10,737 bases of DNA from Oscillospiraceae bacterium (GTDB lineage: Bacteria; Bacillota; Clostridia; Oscillospirales; Oscillospiraceae). Numbering within the stretch: the first letter of the stretch is position 1; the number at the start of each line of letters is the position of its first letter. Below the pieces are notes generated by a model. The model had not been told where the DNA came from. It was given only the letters and a program-made list of their open reading frames with translations, and searched no databases. The position numbers were made by a program, and so were the translations under genes. Location of the stretch: positions 1 through 10,737 of the forward strand of contig JAHHSH010000059.1 of assembly GCA_020025345.1 (NCBI GenBank), written 5' to 3'. Below, piece after piece: positions 7,299 through 10,737 of the stretch.

Positions 7299-7619
7299 AT
7301 GGAATTGACAAGTAAGCAGAGAGCACAGCTGCGCGGTATCGCAGCCGGTGCAGATACGATTATTCATGTGGGCAAGGACGGCATCGGTGATAACCTCATC
7401 AAGCAGGTGAACGATGCCCTGGAGGCCCGCGAACTGGTGAAGGGCCGTGTGCTGGAGAACTCCATGTACACCGCCCGTGAGGCAGCCGAGGAGCTGTGCA
7501 TCCCCACCCGCAGCGAGGTGGTGCAGGTGATCGGCAGCAAGTTTGTGCTCTACCGTATGCAGCACGATAAGAGCAAGCGGAAGATTGAACTGGTGAAGGA
7601 TCGGAAGAAGAGCGTCTGA
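7299..7619 (+). CDS. yhbY: YhbY/YqeI-type CRM-domain RNA-binding protein
   Basis: Small stand-alone CRM (CRS1-YhbY) domain protein, 106 aa, associated in other bacteria with the pre-50S ribosomal subunit and thought to assist large-subunit assembly. The sequence opens MELTSKQRAQLRGIAAG, then TIIHVGKDGIGDNLIKQVNDALEARELVK. The GKDGIG segment corresponds to the GxxG-type RNA-contact loop of this fold. EELCIPTRSEVVQVIGSKFVLYR and a basic tail (KSKRKIELVKDRKKS) follow. Only a weak A/G-rich stretch (7283-7290) precedes the ATG, 3 bp after the rdgB stop, which suggests coupled translation. In B. subtilis, yqeI likewise precedes nadD-yqeK-rsfS. Confidence 0.93.
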   Translation: MELTSKQRAQLRGIAAGADTIIHVGKDGIGDNLIKQVNDALEARELVKGRVLENSMYTAREAAEELCIPTRSEVVQVIGSKFVLYRMQHDKSKRKIELVKDRKKSV

Positions 7620-7620
7620 G

Positions 7621-8811
7621 ATGAAAATCGGTATTTACGGTGGTACATTTGACCCAATCCACCGGGGCCACATTGCGGCAGCCAAGGCCGCTATGGAGCA
7701 GCTACAGCTGGATCGGCTTCTGCTGATTCCGGCCAATGTGCCGCCTCACAAGGAACTTTCCCGTGGCAGCGCCAGTGGACAGGATCGCTTTGAAATGGCG
7801 GCGCTGGCTACGGCAGAGCTGGGACCAAGAGCCGAAGTGCTGGATGTAGAGCTGCATCGGACAGGGAAGAGCTATACCAGCGATACGCTGCGGCTTTTAA
7901 AGGTGCAGTACCCGGAGGACGAGTTGTGGCTGCTGATGGGGACGGATATGTTCCTGTCGCTGCACACATGGCATGAGCCGGAAGTAATTATGTCCCTGGC
8001 CTCTATCGGTGCATTCAGCCGTACGGAGACAGGGGAGGACGAGGCCTTCGCCGCACAAAAGGCTCATTTGGAGACGACGTTCGGCGCCAAGGTGGCAACG
8101 CTGGCCAACCCTCATGTGGTGGAGGTGTCCAGCACCGAAATTCGGGCAGAACTTGCCCATGGAAAGGGAAGAGAAGCGCTTACCGATCCGGTCTGGGGCT
8201 ATATACAGCGTCAGGGACTCTACGGAGTAGATGTAAATCTAAAATCCTTGACAGTAGACGAATTACGGCTGATTGCGCTCAGCTACTTGAAGCCGAAACG
8301 GATGCCGCATGTGCTGGGAACAGAGCAGGAGGCGATCCACCTTGCCAAGCTCTACGGCGTGGACGTGGAGGAGGCGCAGGTGGTGGCATTGCTGCATGAC
8401 TGCACCAAAAAGCTGACCATTGAGGAGCAAATGGCGCTGTGTGAGAAGTACGATGTGACGCTGGACGATTTACAGCGGAAGGCATTGAAGCTGCAGCATG
8501 CGATCACCGGCGCGGAGATCGCCCGCCATGTCTTTGGTGTCAGCGATGCCGTGTACGAGGCCATCCGCTGGCACACCACCGGAAAGCCGAATATGACAAA
8601 GCTTGAAAAAGTGATCTATCTGGCCGACTATATTGAGCCGAACCGGGATTTCCCCGGCGTGGACGAACTGCGTAAGGCGGTATGGGAGGATCTGGATCGG
8701 GGTTTGCTGCTGGGCTTGGAGTCTTCGATTGAGGAGATGATCCAGTGGGGCAACCCTGTGCACCATGACACGCTGGAAGCCCGAGACTATCTGGCACAGC
8801 AGCTGAAATAA
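7621..8811 (+). CDS. nadD: Fused NadD (nicotinate-nucleotide adenylyltransferase) and YqeK (HD-domain Ap4A hydrolase)
   Basis: A 396-aa two-domain protein in one uninterrupted frame. Residues 1 to about 200 are NadD, which makes deamido-NAD from nicotinate mononucleotide and ATP: nucleotidyltransferase motif GGTFDPIHRGH (7-17), IPANVPPHK, and VSSTEIR (169-175). Residues about 205-396 are a YqeK-type HD hydrolase with metal ligands His230 (MPHVLG), His259-Asp260 (LLHDCTKK), His293, His318 (RWHTTG) and Asp336 (YLADYIEPNR). YqeK proteins have been shown to cleave diadenosine tetraphosphate symmetrically to ADP. In B. subtilis these are separate adjacent genes; fusions occur in other clostridia. 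The ATG starts 1 nt after the yhbY stop with only a weak A/G-rich stretch (7603-7612) ahead of it, so translation is probably coupled. Both active sites look intact. The linker (about 197-212) contains GVDVNLKSLTVDE. Confidence 0.95.
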   Translation: MKIGIYGGTFDPIHRGHIAAAKAAMEQLQLDRLLLIPANVPPHKELSRGSASGQDRFEMAALATAELGPRAEVLDVELHRTGKSYTSDTLRLLKVQYPEDELWLLMGTDMFLSLHTWHEPEVIMSLASIGAFSRTETGEDEAFAAQKAHLETTFGAKVATLANPHVVEVSSTEIRAELAHGKGREALTDPVWGYIQRQGLYGVDVNLKSLTVDELRLIALSYLKPKRMPHVLGTEQEAIHLAKLYGVDVEEAQVVALLHDCTKKLTIEEQMALCEKYDVTLDDLQRKALKLQHAITGAEIARHVFGVSDAVYEAIRWHTTGKPNMTKLEKVIYLADYIEPNRDFPGVDELRKAVWEDLDRGLLLGLESSIEEMIQWGNPVHHDTLEARDYLAQQLK

Positions 8812-8823
8812 GGAGAATAAACT

Positions 8824-9192
8824 ATGAAAACTGCAAAAGAATTGGCATTGCTGGCAGCAAAAGCCCTTTCTGACAAGAAGGCAAAGAACGTGCAGGCACT
8901 GGAGATTGGGGATCTGACCACGCTGGCGGATTATTTCGTCATCGCTACCGGCTCTTCCAATACCCAGATCAATGCGCTGGTGGACAACGTGGAGCGAGTG
9001 CTCTCCGTGGAGGCGGAGGAGTCTCCTCTGCATCGCGAGGGCTATCGCGGCGGCACTTGGGTGCTGCTGGACTATGGCTGCATCGCTGTCCATGTGTTCT
9101 CGGATGAGGCACGGGAGTTTTATGGCATGGAGCGCCTTTGGAACGGTGCTAAGCCGCTGGATCTGTCCAGTGTTCTGATTGAGGGCGAGTGA
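8824..9192 (+). CDS. rsfS: Ribosomal silencing factor RsfS
   Basis: RsfS (YqeL, formerly DUF143), 122 aa, the usual size. It binds ribosomal protein L14 on the 50S subunit and blocks joining with the 30S, lowering translation when nutrients are scarce. Conserved blocks are LTTLADYFVIATGSSNTQ (31-48), HREGYRGGTWVLLDYG, VHVFSDEAREFYGMERLW and the closing NGAKPLDL. The start is supported by AGGAG (8811-8815), which overlaps the nadD-yqeK stop and lies 8 nt before the ATG. It is the last gene of the predicted smc operon. The leuS promoter begins 17 bp after its stop, with no clear terminator between. The order nadD-yqeK-rsfS is widespread in Bacillota. Confidence 0.96.
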   Translation: MKTAKELALLAAKALSDKKAKNVQALEIGDLTTLADYFVIATGSSNTQINALVDNVERVLSVEAEESPLHREGYRGGTWVLLDYGCIAVHVFSDEAREFYGMERLWNGAKPLDLSSVLIEGE

Positions 9193-9208
9193 GCGGGAAA
9201 ATCGCCGC

Positions 9209-9237
9209 TTGACAAACGGAATAGAACACATTACAAT
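9209..9237 (+). promoter_or_regulatory. predicted SigA promoter for leuS
   Basis: TTGACA (9209-9214), a perfect -35, and TACAAT (9232-9237), a 5/6 -10, are spaced 17 bp apart. Transcription would start near 9244 and produce a leader of about 300 nt that contains the complete T-box. The -35 box lies only 17 bp beyond the rsfS stop. Confidence 0.85.
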
Positions 9238-9243
9238 AAGTCT

Positions 9244-9514
9244 ATCTATTTGAAAGACGAAGAAGGGGAAAAAGACAGAGCGTAGCCTGCCTAAGAGAGC
9301 CGACGGATGGTGCGAGTCGGTGGAGGTGCTATGTCCATACTGGCCCCGGAGTTTCTCACTTGAACGAAGTAGGGTGGGACGGTGTGCCCCGTTATCGGCA
9401 AAGCCCCTCATGCTGGGGGTACTGAGGGTCGTTTGGGCAACCGACGGCCAGATCAGGGTGGTACCGCGTATTTGATCGCCCCTGACTTCCGTATGGAAGT
9501 CAGGGGCGTTTTTT
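9244..9514 (+). promoter_or_regulatory. T-box riboswitch, tRNA-Leu responsive, controlling leuS
   Basis: The invariant T-box sequence AGGGTGGTACCGCG is at 9455-9468. Stem I shows the conserved AGAGAGC bulge (9294-9300), the apical stem CCGAC (9300-9304) with GTCGG (9316-9320) around GGATGGTGCGA, and the lower helix TAGC (9283-9286) with GCTA (9328-9331). The specifier is read as CTC (Leu) at 9355-9357, followed by the usual A. In the antiterminator, GATCA (9451-9455) pairs with TGATC (9473-9477), exposing TGGT (9459-9462), which would pair with the ACCA end of uncharged tRNA-Leu. When leucyl-tRNA is abundant the downstream terminator forms; when it is uncharged the antiterminator forms and leuS is transcribed. 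TTC (Phe) one frame away in the specifier loop is ruled out by the downstream gene. Confidence 0.95.
9477..9514 (+). terminator. T-box regulated intrinsic terminator of the leuS leader
   Basis: A perfect 14-bp stem, CGCCCCTGACTTCC (9477-9490) with GGAAGTCAGGGGCG (9495-9508), closes a GTAT loop and is followed by six T residues (9509-9514). Its first base is shared with the antiterminator helix (9473-9477), giving the expected competition between the two structures. It would also stop readthrough from the smc-rsfS operon. Confidence 0.95.
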
Positions 9515-9547
9515 CGTCTGAAAGTAATTCATCAAAGGAGAGTCAAT

Positions 9548-10737
9548 ATGAAGTACGATTTTGCCGCCATTGAAAAGAAATGGCAAGCGAAGTGGGAAGA
9601 GACCAAGCCTTATGCCGCCGTCACCGGCGACACCACTCGTCCGAAGTTCTACGGTTTGATCGAGTTCCCCTATCCCTCCGGACAGGGTCTGCATGTGGGT
9701 CATCCCCGTCCTTTCACTGCACTGGACATTGTGACCCGTAAAAAGCGCATGGAGGGCTACAATGTTCTCTATCCCATCGGTTTTGACGCGTTTGGTCTGC
9801 CCACGGAGAACTACGCCATCAAGAACCACATCCATCCCTCTATCGTCACCAAGAATAACATTGCCAACTTCACCTCTCAGCTGAAGATGCTGGGCTACGG
9901 CTTTGACTGGGATCGTGTGGTGGATACCACGGACCCCAGCTACTACAAGTGGACCCAGTGGATTTTCCTGCAGCTCTTCAAGAAGGGCCTTGCCTATAAG
10001 ACCACCATGCCTGTCAACTGGTGCACCAGCTGTAAGTGCGTGCTGGCCAACGAAGAGGTGGTCAACGGCGTATGCGAGCGCTGCGGCAGTGAGGTAATCC
10101 GCAAGGAGAAGAGCCAGTGGATGCTGAAGATCACTGAATACGCCCAGCGCCTGATCGACGATCTGGACGATTTGGATTATCTCGATCGCGTGAAGATCCA
10201 GCAGAAGAACTGGATCGGTCGCTCCACCGGCGCTGAGGTCGACTTCAAGACCACGGCCGGCGACGTTCTGACCGTCTTTACGACCCGCTGCGATACCCTG
10301 TTTGGTGCTACCTACATGGTTATGGCACCCGAGCACGCCTATGTGAACCAGTGGAAGGATCAGATTACCAACTGGGACGCTGTGGCTGCTTATGTAGACG
10401 CTGCTGCCCATAAGTCCGACTTTGAGCGCAGTGAGCTGAACAAGGAAAAGACCGGTGTCCGTATCGAGGGCGTCAACGCCATCAACCCCGTCACCGGTAA
10501 GGAGATCCCCATCTTCATTTCCGACTATGTTCTGGTCACCTACGGCACCGGTGCCATTATGGCCGTACCTGCCCACGACCAGCGCGACTGGGAGTTTGCC
10601 AAGGCCTTCGGCTGCGACATTGTTGAGGTTGTTAAGGGTGGCGACATCGAGAAGGAGGCCTTCACGCTGAAGGGCGATGAGGGCGTCATGGTCAACTCCG
10701 GCTTCCTCAATGGTATGACCGTGAAGGAGGCCATCCC
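9548..10737 (+). CDS. leuS: Leucyl-tRNA synthetase, 3' truncated by window edge
   Basis: Class I LeuRS, which charges tRNA-Leu; 396 codons are visible of about 800-860. The start ATG at 9548 follows AAAGGAG (9534-9540) by 7 nt and begins MKYDFAAIEKKWQAKWEE, a standard LeuRS N-terminus. The HIGH motif is HVGH (49-52) in GLHVGHPRPFTALD. A zinc-binding insertion has Cys159/Cys162 (WCTSC) and Cys176/Cys179 (CERC). The CP1 editing domain shows TTRCDTLFGATYMVMAPEH (245-263) and GTGAIMAVPAHDQRDWEFA, in which Asp347 matches the editing Asp of E. coli LeuRS; Cys248 stands where E. coli has Pro in TTRPDT. The KMSKS loop and anticodon-binding domain lie beyond the window. Expression is controlled by the T-box leader directly upstream. 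Confidence 0.97.
   Translation, partial: MKYDFAAIEKKWQAKWEETKPYAAVTGDTTRPKFYGLIEFPYPSGQGLHVGHPRPFTALDIVTRKKRMEGYNVLYPIGFDAFGLPTENYAIKNHIHPSIVTKNNIANFTSQLKMLGYGFDWDRVVDTTDPSYYKWTQWIFLQLFKKGLAYKTTMPVNWCTSCKCVLANEEVVNGVCERCGSEVIRKEKSQWMLKITEYAQRLIDDLDDLDYLDRVKIQQKNWIGRSTGAEVDFKTTAGDVLTVFTTRCDTLFGATYMVMAPEHAYVNQWKDQITNWDAVAAYVDAAAHKSDFERSELNKEKTGVRIEGVNAINPVTGKEIPIFISDYVLVTYGTGAIMAVPAHDQRDWEFAKAFGCDIVEVVKGGDIEKEAFTLKGDEGVMVNSGFLNGMTVKEAI

Noticed and set aside
9192..9209. AGCGG/CCGCT pair after rsfS as a terminator
   Set aside because: Five base pairs, no T tract, and it runs into the -35 box of the leuS promoter.
8470..9411. 313-codon minus-strand frame across yqeK, rsfS and the T-box
   Set aside because: Overlaps two conserved genes and the structured T-box leader; no coding signature.
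9500..10576. 358-codon open frame on the minus strand inside leuS
   Set aside because: Antisense shadow of a clear LeuRS; it ends inside the T-box terminator and has no recognisable domain.
1..10737. CRISPR array, insertion sequence, prophage, defence or toxin-antitoxin system
   Set aside because: No regularly spaced repeats, transposase motifs, terminal inverted repeats or cargo-type genes; every gene belongs to a conserved housekeeping or two-component family.

Overview
The window looks like an ordinary housekeeping stretch of a Bacillota chromosome, most likely a gut-type clostridium of the Oscillospiraceae kind. The evidence is strong Shine-Dalgarno sites, TTG and GTG starts on core genes, SigA-type promoters, a T-box leader in front of leuS, a TepA-type ClpP paralogue and a nadD-yqeK fusion. 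GC content is moderate (mid-50s percent by eye) with strong ctg/gag/cag codon preference. All genes are on the + strand. I see no mobile element, CRISPR array, tRNA, rRNA, prophage or toxin-antitoxin module, and no clear candidate for a new biological system.

Layout. (1) Bases 1-542 hold the 3' part of a KdpE-like response regulator whose start lies outside the window. (2) Bases 543-1400 form a single-gene unit: a predicted promoter, a tepA-like ClpP-family serine peptidase and a strong hairpin terminator. (3) Bases 1443-9192 look like one long operon driven by a near-consensus extended -10 promoter: smc, ftsY, rph, rdgB, yhbY, nadD-yqeK fusion, rsfS. Intergenic gaps are 17 bp or less, two junctions are nearly fused, and no internal terminator is visible. 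(4) Bases 9193-9547 hold a second near-consensus promoter and a tRNA-Leu-responsive T-box leader with a 14-bp terminator. (5) From 9548 to the window end is the 5' part of leuS.

The operon combines chromosome organisation (Smc), membrane protein targeting (FtsY), tRNA 3'-end maturation (RNase PH), nucleotide-pool cleaning (RdgB), ribosome assembly and silencing (YhbY, RsfS), and NAD synthesis joined to Ap4A hydrolysis (NadD-YqeK). LeuRS follows under its own amino-acid-sensing switch. No terminator was found between rsfS and the T-box, so the T-box terminator probably also controls readthrough from the smc operon into leuS.

The points most worth a second look are the bifunctional NadD-YqeK protein with both active sites intact, the T-box with matching CTC specifier and UGGU acceptor-binding sequence, the short FtsY, the non-ATG starts of smc and ftsY, and small hairpins near the tepA ribosome-binding site and upstream of the smc promoter.
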